In this document: positions 54,513-62,893 of the stretch, piece after piece
Layout: each line of letters begins with the position of its first letter
How positions within the stretch are numbered: position 1 is the stretch's first letter
Assembly (NCBI GenBank): GCA_002328745.1
Contig: DCVQ01000007.1
Coordinates: 8,121 to 71,641 of the forward strand
DNA length: 63,521 nt
Direction: 5' to 3'
Source of the DNA: Actinobacteria bacterium UBA2184
GTDB lineage: Bacteria; Actinomycetota; Coriobacteriia; Anaerosomatales; Anaerosomataceae
Translations under genes and position numbers: made by a program
Notes under the pieces: generated by a model
The model's database searches: none
What the model was told of the DNA's origin: nothing
Seen by the model: the letters and a program-made list of their open reading frames with translations, nothing else

Positions 54513-55472
54513 ATGCACACGATCGTCAGCACCGTCGGCGATACCATCGGCAACACGCCGCTCGTGCGCCTGAACCGCATCGCCCACGGGCTCCCGGCGG
54601 CGGTTGCGGTCAAGCTCGAGTCGCGCAATCCGGGCGGCTCGGTCAAGGACCGCATCGCGTGGGGCATGCTCGACGACGCCGAGTCGCGCGGGCTCATCGA
54701 GCCGGGGCGCTCGGTGATCGTCGAGCCCACCTCGGGCAACACCGGCGTGGCGCTCGCGATGCTCGGGGCGGCCCGGGGCTACCGGGTGGTGCTCACCATG
54801 CCCGAGTCGATGTCGTTGGAGCGGCGCGCCCTGCTCGCCGCGTACGGCGCCGAACTCGTTCTGACTCCCCGCGCCGACGGCATGCGAGGCGCGGTCGAGG
54901 CCGCCGAGCGCATCGCCGCCGAGACCGAGGGCGGCTACCTGACGCGCCAGTTCGACAACCCGGCGAATCCCGCCGCGCATGCGGCGACGACCGGGCCCGA
55001 GATCGATGACGCGCTCGGGAGCACAACGCTCGGCGCATTCGTGGCCGGCGTCGGCACCGGCGGGACCATCGCCGGCGTAGGGCACTACCTGCGCGAGCAT
55101 CGCCCGGGCTCGCTCGTCGTGGCCGTCGAGCCGGCGGAGTCGCCGATCATCGCCCAGACGCTCGCGGGCGACGCGCTCACACCCGCCCCCCACGGCATCC
55201 AGGGGATCGGCGCGAACTTCATCCCCTCGGTCCTCGACCTCTCGCTGCTTGATGAGGTCCGGCACGTGAGCACTCCCGACGCGATCGCGATGGCTCGCCG
55301 TCTGGCCGCCGAGGAGGGACTGCTCGTGGGCATCTCCTCGGGCGCCAACGTCGCCGCAGCGCTCGTGCTCGCGGCGCGGCCGGAACTGGCTGGCAGCACG
55401 ATCGTGACCGTCGCGCCGTCGACGGGCGAGCGGTACCTGTCCACACCCCTGTGGGAGGGCTACGGCACGTAG
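54513..55472 (+). CDS. cysK: Cysteine synthase (O-acetylserine sulfhydrylase)
   Basis: The 319-residue PLP enzyme makes cysteine from O-acetylserine and sulfide. IGNTPLVRLNRIA begins it, the PLP lysine is in SRNPGGSVKDRIAWGM (~residue 43), and TSGNTGVALAML is the substrate loop. GTGGTIAGVGHYL and ISSGANVAAAL bind PLP phosphate. GGAGG precedes the ATG by 4-5 bases. Its place after mnmA suggests that cysteine supply, desulfuration and sulfur delivery are controlled together. Confidence 0.93.
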   Translation: MHTIVSTVGDTIGNTPLVRLNRIAHGLPAAVAVKLESRNPGGSVKDRIAWGMLDDAESRGLIEPGRSVIVEPTSGNTGVALAMLGAARGYRVVLTMPESMSLERRALLAAYGAELVLTPRADGMRGAVEAAERIAAETEGGYLTRQFDNPANPAAHAATTGPEIDDALGSTTLGAFVAGVGTGGTIAGVGHYLREHRPGSLVVAVEPAESPIIAQTLAGDALTPAPHGIQGIGANFIPSVLDLSLLDEVRHVSTPDAIAMARRLAAEEGLLVGISSGANVAAALVLAARPELAGSTIVTVAPSTGERYLSTPLWEGYGT

Positions 55473-55546
55473 AGGCGCCCCCGCACGGCGGTGGCATGCT
55501 CGTTGCTCATCTCCGTAGTACGGAACGCGGCACTGGACGGAGTCCG

Positions 55547-55912
55547 ATGGCACGCAGGCACGACAGAGCACGGCTGTTCGTGGTGGCCCTCATGGCCATC
55601 ACGCTCCTCGGCGTGCTCACGCCCGTGTGCGAGATGCCCGAGTGCGACACCTTCACCGTTGGCGTCTGCAACGAAGGCGACCTCCCGGGCGACTTCAAGT
55701 CGGCCTGCGACGACTGCGGCGAGTCCATCGTGATGAAGCACTCGCACGATGACGCGACGAGCGCCCAGGGCGTGGCCCTCCCCGACCTCGCCGTAGCCGC
55801 CCTCGCGCCCGACTCGGCAGTCCGCCCGATCGTGACGGTGCACACCCTGGTGCCCGAGGCCACCGCCTCTCCGCCGCCCCTCGACCCCCTCGGAGTCCGG
55901 CTCCTCATCTAG
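55547..55912 (+). CDS. Small membrane/secreted Cys-containing protein of the copper module
   Basis: The ATG at 55547 is preceded by CGGAG. The 121 residues have a signal-like helix (~10-28), then Cys pairs in CEMPECDTF and CNEGDLPG and a CDDCGES motif, followed by MKHSHDD, and an Ala/Pro-rich tail ending DPLGVRLL. The Cys, His and Met content and the position ahead of copper genes suggest metal binding outside the membrane. I recognise no domain. Confidence 0.55.
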   Translation: MARRHDRARLFVVALMAITLLGVLTPVCEMPECDTFTVGVCNEGDLPGDFKSACDDCGESIVMKHSHDDATSAQGVALPDLAVAALAPDSAVRPIVTVHTLVPEATASPPPLDPLGVRLLI

Positions 55913-55971
55913 AAGACGCTCCTCGCACGAACCGCACGGCCATCCGGCCGTCGCGGGCGTCCGCGTCTTCT
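55911..55971 (+). repeat. Inverted repeat between copper-module genes
   Basis: AGAAGACGC (55911-55919) and GCGTCTTCT (55963-55971) are exact complements, with an inner ACGGCC/GGCCGT. It starts at the stop of the small Cys-rich gene and ends 18 bases before the next start, so it may be an attenuator or operator. It does not match known CsoR or CopY sites. Confidence 0.5.
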
Positions 55972-55989
55972 AACCGAGGAGTGTCATCG

Positions 55990-57246
55990 TTGGACCTGTT
56001 CCTGCCTTCCCTCATGCTGGGGCTCGTGACGAGCCTGCACTGCGTGTCGATGTGCGGCCCCATGGTCGTCACCTATGCCCTCAAGGGCACCGAGAACGGC
56101 ACCGTAGCGCAGCGCGTCGTACCGAACCTCGCCTACCAGGCCGCAAAGATCGCGAGCTACGTGGCCGTCGGGCTCCTGCTCGGCGCCATCGGCTCCGGCT
56201 TCGACCTGGACGCGCTCCGCCCGTACGTGATGGTCGTCGCCGGCGCGTTCATGATCGTGCTCGCGCTCGGGATGACCGGCCGCGTGCCGTGGGCGGCGAA
56301 GCTCACACCGCGCCCGCCGCGATTCCTCGTGCGGGCGTTCACCACCGTACGCCGCAAGGCCGTCGCCGATGCCGAGGCGGATCGTGCCTCGCTCGCGACG
56401 CCGGTCACCTTCGGCCTGCTCACCGGCCTTATGCCGTGCGCGCCTTTGATGGCCGCTCAGCTCAACGCGGCGGCCAGCGGGAGCGCCGCGAACGGCGCGC
56501 TGGCCATGTTCGCCTTCGGGCTGGGCACGGCTCCGCTGATGCTCGGCTTCGGAACGGCGTCGAGCCTCATACCGAAGCGCCTGAAGGAGCGGGTGATGGT
56601 GGCGCTCGCCATCGTCGTCCTCGTCTTCGGCGTGACGTATCTCAACCGTGGCGCGATGCTGCTCGGCTCGCCGGTGACGCTGCAGTCAGCGAAGACCGCC
56701 GTGTTCGGCGGAGGCGGATCGCCGGCCACCACCGGCGGCGACTACGCCACGGGCGCAGACGGCGTCGTCGAAGTCCCGCTGGTCATCGAGAACGTGCGGT
56801 TCCAGCCGTCCGTGGTGGACATCCCCGCGGATCGTCCGGTGCGGCTGATCGTCGACAGGCGGGAAGCGAACGCGTGCTCCGACCAGCTGGCGATCCCGCA
56901 GCTCGGCGTGCTCGCCGACCTCGCGCCGATGGCGACCACGGTCGTGGAGCTCCCCGCCGCTGACGCGGGAACCTACACGCTCACCTGCGGCATGGGGATG
57001 ATGTCGGGCCAGCTGCGCGTCGGCGCGGCCGCGGGCAGCCCCTCCGGCTCCGGCGATAGCACGGGCATCGTGCTCGTGCTCGCGGTGGCCGGCATCGTCG
57101 CGGCAGGCGCCGCGCTTTCGCGAACGGCGCCTGCGGGCGCCCGTCACGCGCGTGTGCTCGGCCTGAACGACCGCGAGCTCGTCCTGACCGTCATCTGCGT
57201 TGTCGCCGCCGTGTTCGCCGGCCTGGCGCTCGGCGGAGCCCTCTAG
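55990..57246 (+). CDS. TauE/UreH-type membrane domain fused to a cupredoxin
   Basis: I prefer the TTG at 55990, with AGGAG 8 bases upstream, over a GTG at 55981 that overlaps that site. The 418-residue protein has about six membrane segments: HCVSMCGPMVV near the first, and a second metal-like motif LTGLMPCAPLMAAQL (~residue 147-161), as in COG2836 urease-accessory-like transporters. A cupredoxin-like domain (~255-345) follows, with EANACSDQ and LTCGMGMMSG as likely copper ligands, and then two more membrane helices. The fold likely passes Cu(I) across or onto partner proteins. It is followed by a free cupredoxin and CopA. Confidence 0.78.
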   Translation: MDLFLPSLMLGLVTSLHCVSMCGPMVVTYALKGTENGTVAQRVVPNLAYQAAKIASYVAVGLLLGAIGSGFDLDALRPYVMVVAGAFMIVLALGMTGRVPWAAKLTPRPPRFLVRAFTTVRRKAVADAEADRASLATPVTFGLLTGLMPCAPLMAAQLNAAASGSAANGALAMFAFGLGTAPLMLGFGTASSLIPKRLKERVMVALAIVVLVFGVTYLNRGAMLLGSPVTLQSAKTAVFGGGGSPATTGGDYATGADGVVEVPLVIENVRFQPSVVDIPADRPVRLIVDRREANACSDQLAIPQLGVLADLAPMATTVVELPAADAGTYTLTCGMGMMSGQLRVGAAAGSPSGSGDSTGIVLVLAVAGIVAAGAALSRTAPAGARHARVLGLNDRELVLTVICVVAAVFAGLALGGAL

Positions 57247-57298
57247 AGACCTCGTCTTGCGGCACCGCCGCAAGAGAACCAGAAAGGACCTGATAGAC

Positions 57299-57874
57299 AT
57301 GAGCGATAGCACCCCCGTGACAACCACCAAGTACCTCCGCACCGCGCTCGTCGTCCTCATCGTCATCCTGTCGTTCGTGGCGACCTACCAGATCGCGGTC
57401 GCCGCCGGCCGGAGCACCGGTGATGGAGCGGCGAACACGCCCGGAAGCGGTTTCCGGAACGCCTGCACGATGAACGGCGCGCAGACACCCGACGGGCGCC
57501 GCGGACCCTCCGGCGACCCGCTGGCCCTGCCCGACGGCGCCACACCCGGCAGCGGCGGCTGCTGCGGCGGCGTGTCGGGTCCGCCCATCGAGGGTGAGGC
57601 CGCGCTTGATGGTGACGTCCAGCGCATCACCGTCGACACGCTGGGCCGCTACAACCCTGACTCCATAACGCTCGTGGCCGGAGTGCCCGCCGAGATCACC
57701 TTCAAGCAGGCGAGCGGCTGCATGGCCCAGGTACAGAGCTCCGACCTCGGCTTCTTCGAAGACCTGACCGAAGGCGACGTCACCGTTCGCCTCGAGGCCG
57801 ATGTGCTGCAGCCGGGAACATACTCGTTCTCGTGCGGCATGCAGATGGTCTTCGGCACTATCATCGTCGAGTAG
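57299..57874 (+). CDS. Membrane-tethered cupredoxin-domain protein
   Basis: The ATG at 57299 follows AAAGGA at 10 bases. The 191-residue protein has one membrane helix (~14-36), a Gly/Pro-rich linker with GSGGCCGGVSG (~residue 82-92), and a cupredoxin domain (~100-191) closing with SGCMAQVQSS and FSCGMQMVFG. The Cys...Cys-Gly-Met-x-Met ligands resemble the fused cupredoxin encoded just upstream, and no conserved His ligand is visible at the usual place. It probably binds Cu(I) or forms an atypical site outside the membrane, delivering copper to CopA's partners. Confidence 0.75.
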   Translation: MSDSTPVTTTKYLRTALVVLIVILSFVATYQIAVAAGRSTGDGAANTPGSGFRNACTMNGAQTPDGRRGPSGDPLALPDGATPGSGGCCGGVSGPPIEGEAALDGDVQRITVDTLGRYNPDSITLVAGVPAEITFKQASGCMAQVQSSDLGFFEDLTEGDVTVRLEADVLQPGTYSFSCGMQMVFGTIIVE

Positions 57875-57885
57875 GGTGACCCGAT

Positions 57886-60594
57886 ATGGAGACCACGATG
57901 ACCCGGAACTACACGATCGCGATCGAGGGTATGCACTGCCACGCGTGTGAGCGGCTCGTGACGGCCAACCTCATGGAGGTTCCCGGCATCACGGCCGTGG
58001 TCGCCGACGCCGCCGCGGGTACCGCGGTGATCACCGTGGAGGCGGATCCCGACCTCGATTCGGTGGCAAGCGCCATCCGTGCGGCTGGATTCGAGCCGTC
58101 CGGCGGTGCGGCGACCCTTAAGGAGGCCGGCCCGGAGAGCGTCCAGCCGCCTCTCGAGACGCCCGAGCCGGCACTGCCGGACGCAGCCGGGCCGGAGGAT
58201 GCTGACGTATGCCCGACCGGCACGTGCCCGACCGTGCCGCCCGCACCCGACCCCGCGCTCATGGCGGCGAGCGCCGCAGCGGCCACGGCGCACGCCACCT
58301 TCGGCATCATCGGCATGACGTGCTCGTCGTGCCAGGCCGTGATCGAGCGGACGCTCGCGCGGACTCCCGGAGTCGGCAGCGCGGTCGTGAACCTCGCTGC
58401 GGAGACGGCGACCGTCGCGTACGACCCGCACACGCTCACCGTCGACGAGATCGTCGCGGCGATCCGCGGCGCGGGCTACGACGCCGTGCCGCATGATGAG
58501 GACGCCGCACCCGGCACCGCCGGCGACGCGCAACGCGAGGCGCAGCAGGCGCACATCGCGAAGGAGAAGCGCCTGTTCGTCTTCTCGCTCGCGCTCTCGG
58601 TACCGCTCGCGCTTCTCATGATCCCTTCTCTGATGGAATCGGTGCCGCTCGTCGTCGCAGAGTGGCTCGCGCGCACGTTCGGCGGCGCCTGGGACCCGAT
58701 GATGGTGTTCAAGTACATCGGGTTCGTCCTCGCCACTCCCGTCCAGCTCATCGCCGGCGCGCAGTTCTACAGGGGCTTCTGGCACGCGCTCAAGCGCCGT
58801 ACCGGGAACATGGACACGCTCGTGGCGATCGGCACCTCGGCGGCGTATCTCTACAGCGTCGCCGCCACGTTCGTGCCCGCTCTCGCCATGGAGCCCGTCT
58901 TCTTCGAGACGAGCGCCCTCCTGCTCACGTTCGTGATCCTCGGCAAGCTTCTCGAGGCGCGGGCGAAGGGCAAGACGAGCGACGCGATCAAGAAGCTCAT
59001 GGGGCTCGCGCCCAAGACGGCTCGCGCTGTACGCGACGGGGCCGAGATCGACGTGCCGGTGGCCGATGTCATCGTCGGCGACACCGTCGTCGTGCGGCCG
59101 GGCGAGAAGGTGCCGGTCGATGGAGCCGTGACGGAGGGGCACTCGAGCGTCGACGAGTCGATGCTCACAGGCGAGTCCATCCCCGTCGAGAAGCAGCCCG
59201 GCGACCCGGTGATCGGCGGCACCCTGAACAAGCTCGGCAGCTTCCGCTTCCGGGCCACGCGGGTCGGCGCCGAGACGGCGCTGGCCCAGATCGTGAAGCT
59301 CGTGGAAGAGGCCCAGGGGTCGAAGGCGCCCGTGCAGCGGTTCGCCGATCGCATCAGCGCCGTGTTCGTCCCGGTGGTCATCGCGCTCGCGGTCATCACC
59401 TTCCTGGCATGGATGTTCGTCGTGCCGCGGTTCGTCGACCCGTCCTTCTACCTGGACGTCACGCCGTTCATCAAGGCCCTGCTCGCCGGCACCGCGGTCG
59501 TGGTGATCGCGTGCCCGTGCGCGCTCGGGCTGGCGACGCCGACGGCGATCATGGTCGGCACCGGCAAAGGCGCCGAGAACGGCATCCTCATCAAGAGCGG
59601 AGAGGCGCTCGAGACCGCGTACAAGATCGCGGCGATCGTCTTCGACAAGACCGGCACGCTCACGCACGGCAAGCCCGTCGTGACCGACATCGAGCTGGCC
59701 GACGGTCACGATGTCGATCGCGTGTTCATGCTCGCGGCGGCGCTCGAGCGCGGCAGCGAGCACCCCCTCGCCGAGGCGATCACCGCACGTGCGAAGGAAA
59801 AGGCGCTCCACCTGCCACCGGTCGAAGGCTTTGCCGCGATCCCCGGTCATGGCGTCGAGGGCACGGTCGACGGCATGCGTGTGGCGTTCGGCAACAGGCG
59901 CCTCATGGCCCGCGAAGGCATCGATCTCGCGCGTTTCGAGGACCGCATCTCGTCGCTCGAGGCCGAGGGAAAGACCGTCATGCTGGTCGGCGTCAATGGC
60001 GCGAAGCTCGCGGGCATCATCGCGGTCGCCGACACGCTCAAGGCCGATTCGGCCGAAGCGGTCGCGCACCTGGCGAAGATGGGCGTCGAGGTCTACATGA
60101 TCACCGGCGACAACCGCCGGACGGCCGAGGCGATCGCGGCGCAGGCGGGCATCCCCGCCGACCACGTGCTCGCCGAGGTGCTGCCGGAGCATAAGGCCGA
60201 CGAGGTCGCCGCGCTCCAGGCGCGGGGCCTCACGGTGGCCATGGTCGGTGACGGCATCAACGACACCCCGGCGCTCGCGCAAGCGGACGTCGGCATCGCC
60301 ATGGGCGCCGGCACCGACATCGCGATGGAGACAGGCGGGATCGTGCTGATGAAGAACGACCTGCGCGATGTCGTGACCGCCATCGAGCTGTCGCGTGCCA
60401 CCATCCGAAAGATCCACCAGAACTTCTTCTGGGCGCTCGGCTACAACTCGCTCGGCATCCCCGTGGCCGCCCTCGGGCTCCTCAAGCCCGAGCTGGCCGG
60501 CGCCGCGATGGCGATGTCCAGCGTGAGCGTGGTGACCAGCTCGCTCATGTTGCGCCGGTTCCGGCCGGGCATGACGAAGGGAACGACCCGATGA
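57886..60594 (+). CDS. copA: Copper-exporting P1B-type ATPase
   Basis: The 902-residue pump has two N-terminal heavy-metal domains, GMHCHAC (15-21) and GMTCSSC (~143-149), separated by a long linker with a CPTGTCP motif. Eight membrane segments follow, with the CPC ion-binding motif (ACPCALGLATP, ~542), DKTG phosphorylation site (~587-590), SEHPLAEAI and GDGINDTPALAQAD. These mark Cu(I) export. The ATG at 57898 (GGAG 6 bases upstream) is an equally good start, shortening it by four residues. It ends in an ATGA overlap with the next lipoprotein gene. Confidence 0.92.
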   Translation: METTMTRNYTIAIEGMHCHACERLVTANLMEVPGITAVVADAAAGTAVITVEADPDLDSVASAIRAAGFEPSGGAATLKEAGPESVQPPLETPEPALPDAAGPEDADVCPTGTCPTVPPAPDPALMAASAAAATAHATFGIIGMTCSSCQAVIERTLARTPGVGSAVVNLAAETATVAYDPHTLTVDEIVAAIRGAGYDAVPHDEDAAPGTAGDAQREAQQAHIAKEKRLFVFSLALSVPLALLMIPSLMESVPLVVAEWLARTFGGAWDPMMVFKYIGFVLATPVQLIAGAQFYRGFWHALKRRTGNMDTLVAIGTSAAYLYSVAATFVPALAMEPVFFETSALLLTFVILGKLLEARAKGKTSDAIKKLMGLAPKTARAVRDGAEIDVPVADVIVGDTVVVRPGEKVPVDGAVTEGHSSVDESMLTGESIPVEKQPGDPVIGGTLNKLGSFRFRATRVGAETALAQIVKLVEEAQGSKAPVQRFADRISAVFVPVVIALAVITFLAWMFVVPRFVDPSFYLDVTPFIKALLAGTAVVVIACPCALGLATPTAIMVGTGKGAENGILIKSGEALETAYKIAAIVFDKTGTLTHGKPVVTDIELADGHDVDRVFMLAAALERGSEHPLAEAITARAKEKALHLPPVEGFAAIPGHGVEGTVDGMRVAFGNRRLMAREGIDLARFEDRISSLEAEGKTVMLVGVNGAKLAGIIAVADTLKADSAEAVAHLAKMGVEVYMITGDNRRTAEAIAAQAGIPADHVLAEVLPEHKADEVAALQARGLTVAMVGDGINDTPALAQADVGIAMGAGTDIAMETGGIVLMKNDLRDVVTAIELSRATIRKIHQNFFWALGYNSLGIPVAALGLLKPELAGAAMAMSSVSVVTSSLMLRRFRPGMTKGTTR

Positions 60595-61055
60595 ACCGTG
60601 CACTCTCTCGCTCGCTCGCCCTGGCGTTCGTCCTCGGCGCTCTCTCACTCGCGGGCTGCACCGCCGCAACCGGTGAAGACCACCCCACCGGCGGCGTCTG
60701 GGGCTACGTCGCCTCCGCCGACGACGCGCAGATCGAGGTGTCGGGCACCGCGACCGCTGACGAGCTCACGGTCGACCGCGTGCTTTCGCCCGGTGACGCA
60801 TGGCTCGTCGTGCATCTCAACGACGACGGGAAGCCCGGAATGCGCGTCGGCCTGCAGAGCATCGGCGCCGGGGAGTCTCTCGGCGTGACCATCGCGCTCG
60901 AAGGAGTCGCCACCGGCTCGCTCATCGTCGCGGTACACGCGGACAAGGGAGAGGCCGGCGAGTTCGACTTCTCGATGGATGACCCAACAGGCAGCCCCGA
61001 CCGGCCGTACTTCGTCGACCGCGCCGAGCTGGCGGTCGTGGTAGCCTTCGAGTAG
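60591..61055 (+). CDS. DUF7282-like lipoprotein of the copper module
   Basis: The 154-residue product has a lipoprotein signal peptide with lipobox LSLAGC. The rest is an all-beta domain with PGDAWLVVHLNDDGKPG, LHAD-like VAVHADKGEAGEF and DRPYFVDRAEL, recalling DUF7282 proteins. It overlaps copA by 4 bases and so is made with it. Its function is unknown; it may bind copper or act as a surface cap. Confidence 0.72.
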   Translation: MNRALSRSLALAFVLGALSLAGCTAATGEDHPTGGVWGYVASADDAQIEVSGTATADELTVDRVLSPGDAWLVVHLNDDGKPGMRVGLQSIGAGESLGVTIALEGVATGSLIVAVHADKGEAGEFDFSMDDPTGSPDRPYFVDRAELAVVVAFE

Positions 61056-61064
61056 ACACCCGGA

Positions 61065-61089
61065 GGGGGGCCGCCGTCGGCGGTCCCCC
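61065..61089. terminator. Bidirectional hairpin terminator
   Basis: GGGGGGCCGCC (61065-61075) and GGCGGTCCCCC (61079-61089) form an 11-bp stem with one G-T pair and a 3-base loop. It lies between two converging genes, 10 bases after one stop and 3 bases before the other. Confidence 0.8.
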
Positions 61090-61091
61090 TC

Positions 61092-61370
61092 TTACTCGGC
61101 CACCTCGAGTTTGAACACGACGGGGTTGGCGGGATCGGGGCAGCACACGAGCGCCTCGCCCTCGTTCTCCCACGGGAACGATCCACCGAAGCGCAGCGGC
61201 TGCAGGAACGGGAGCATCGCGGCGTACGCCCACCCGCATATCCCCGCAGGCACGAGCGCGGAATCGACCTCCCACGCGTCCCCGGGCGCATGCCCGACCG
61301 AGCACGCGCCTGTGCCCTGGATCTCGACGATCCCTATCCTCACGCGACGGCCTTCGGCTGGTGTCTGCAC
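61092..61370 (-). CDS. TIGR04076-family small protein
   Basis: The 92-residue protein carries GTGACSVGHAPGDAWEV and ICGWAYAAMLPFLQPLRFGG, with later CCPDPANPVVF, the pattern of TIGR04076 proteins common in anaerobes. Conserved cysteines suggest metal or redox function but none is established. The start is a GTG with GGGAG upstream. Confidence 0.75.
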   Translation of the reverse strand: MQTPAEGRRVRIGIVEIQGTGACSVGHAPGDAWEVDSALVPAGICGWAYAAMLPFLQPLRFGGSFPWENEGEALVCCPDPANPVVFKLEVAE

Positions 61371-61432
61371 GGGCGCTCCCTTCGCTGCCTGTCGGCCTTA
61401 CCTCACACGACGATGCGGGCGGCGATGGACGA

Positions 61433-62317
61433 TCAGACCTGCGCCCCGCGCTCGTAGAGCAGCCATAGCGCCTGCGTGCCCAGCTCGGCGCCATCGGCAT
61501 CCTGCAGGCGCGCGTACAGCCGCTCGGCAAGTTCGAGGCCCGGCAGCGTCAGGCCCATCGCGCGACATTCGTCGAGGGCGATACGCAGGTCCTTCACGAA
61601 GTGCTTGACGAAGAAGCCCGGCGCGAAATCGCCGGCGATGATCCTCGGCCCGTAGGCGCCCCACGACCACGAGTTGGCTCCTCCGCCCGACAACGCCTGA
61701 TGAACACGCTCAAGATCGAGGCCCGACGCCTTCGCGTACTGGAGCGCCTCGATAAGCCCGAGCATCGTCCCGGCGATGCCGATCTGGTTGGCCATCTTCG
61801 CGTGCTGCCCCGAGCCGGCGGGACCCATCAGCGTGAACGTCTTGCCCATCACCTCGAACAGCGGCAGCGCCCGGGCGAACGATGCCTCATCGCCGCCCGC
61901 CATGATCGTGAGCGCGGCGTTGCGCGCCCCGACGTCTCCGCCCGATACGGGCGCGTCCATCACACGCAAGCCGCGCTCAGCCGCCGCCGACGCGATACGG
62001 GCCGCGAGGGTGGGGGTCGACGTGGTCATATCGATGAGGAGCGCGCCTTCGGGGGCGCTCTCGACGATGCCGCCATCGCCGAGGTACACGCTCTCGACGT
62101 CCGCGGGGTAGCCCACGATGGTGATCGTCACATCCGCGCCAGCGGCAGCCGCGCCAGCGTTCTCCGCCCGGCGCGCGCCGCGCGCGAGCAGCCCCTCGGC
62201 CTTCTCGGGGCTTCGGTTGAAGACGAGCATCGGGTAGCCGGCGTCGAGAAGATGGCCGGCCATCGAGGCCCCCATGACCCCCGTGCCGACGAATGCGATC
62301 GTGGGACGTTCGGACAT
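61433..62317 (-). CDS. 3-hydroxyisobutyrate dehydrogenase-family oxidoreductase
   Basis: The ATG at 62317 has GGAGG 8 bases upstream; the longer frame runs into non-coding DNA. The 294-residue enzyme has the Rossmann motif FVGTGVMGASMAGHL (9-23), DAPVSGG, and the catalytic lysine in HAKMANQIGIAG. Members include 3-hydroxyisobutyrate, tartronate semialdehyde and gamma-hydroxybutyrate dehydrogenases, as well as glyoxylate/succinic-semialdehyde reductases. NAD versus NADP and the substrate are not decided; FNRSPEK after beta-2 hints at NADP. Confidence 0.88.
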   Translation of the reverse strand: MSERPTIAFVGTGVMGASMAGHLLDAGYPMLVFNRSPEKAEGLLARGARRAENAGAAAAGADVTITIVGYPADVESVYLGDGGIVESAPEGALLIDMTTSTPTLAARIASAAAERGLRVMDAPVSGGDVGARNAALTIMAGGDEASFARALPLFEVMGKTFTLMGPAGSGQHAKMANQIGIAGTMLGLIEALQYAKASGLDLERVHQALSGGGANSWSWGAYGPRIIAGDFAPGFFVKHFVKDLRIALDECRAMGLTLPGLELAERLYARLQDADGAELGTQALWLLYERGAQV

Positions 62318-62893
62318 CGCGCGGACCTCCGCTCCTCGCCTGCTGACGTGCAGGAGTATAGCCCAAGGGGGCGGCGCCGGCCGTTCGGCAGGACCGCGAG
62401 CGTACGCGGAGCACGGGTGCCCGGAGCGCGGGCGCGCGAAGACCGCGGTCGCGCGCAAGGGGTGGGAGAATAGAGGTGTCCCGAGAGACCTCGCCAGCGA
62501 GACCAACTACTCCGCAGCTTCCCGTTTCACACCTTTGGAGCCTGTAAGCCTCCGGCCAGCTTGCGCGAAGCCTTCCACCTACACACCCCGCCGGCAGCTA
62601 CTGGTACGCTACCTTTCGCGGTTCGCCCGGTTCGACCTCTCGGGACAACCCCACTCTATGCCACCCTGCGGTGGTGTGCAAGGGGGCAATCGCGAAATGT
62701 CGAGTCTCCTGACTAACGGTCGTTCTGCGGGTCTGAACGGACGTATTCTCCAGACCAACGGTTTTCATCGGGGACGAGCGGCGCTTACACACGCCACGGG
62801 GCGTTCGTTGTCCTCCAGAGCGTCGTAAGGGCGCGCTGCGCGCCCGGCGAGCGGGTCCTGAGGGTCGTCACAGGGTGTGTGCGGGCCGCCCGG
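62318..62893. other. Gene-free region, lower GC, structured block
   Basis: No gene is supported between the oxidoreductase and gatB. The first ~150 bases and last ~60 bases look like ordinary GC-rich spacer. The block 62470-62830 is AT-richer, rich in short paired segments, and its ORFs on both strands look artificial. It is listed separately as a candidate RNA. Confidence 0.65.
62470..62830 (-). ncRNA. Unassigned structured non-coding block (ncRNA or mobile-element end)
   Basis: The minus strand shows GAACCGGGCGAACCGCGAAA, a GGAGGCTTACAGGCTCC-like stem (GGAGCCTGTAAGCCTCC on the plus, 62537-62553), GTGTGAAACGGGAAGC, then GCGGAGTAGTTGGTC. It ends in a stem GAGGTCTCTCGGGACACCTC with one mismatch. 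This does not match RNase P, tmRNA, 4.5S or the riboswitch cores I can recall. The GGGAAGC...GGAGTAGTTG ending vaguely resembles IS200/IS605 right ends with their guide RNA, but no tnpA or tnpB is nearby. The strand is uncertain. Confidence 0.3.

Noticed and set aside
62470..62830. RNase P RNA, tmRNA or 4.5S RNA
   Set aside because: The GAGGAAAGTCC and ACAGAA cores, the ALAA tag with a T-arm, and the GGAAG-AAGCAGC loop are not found.
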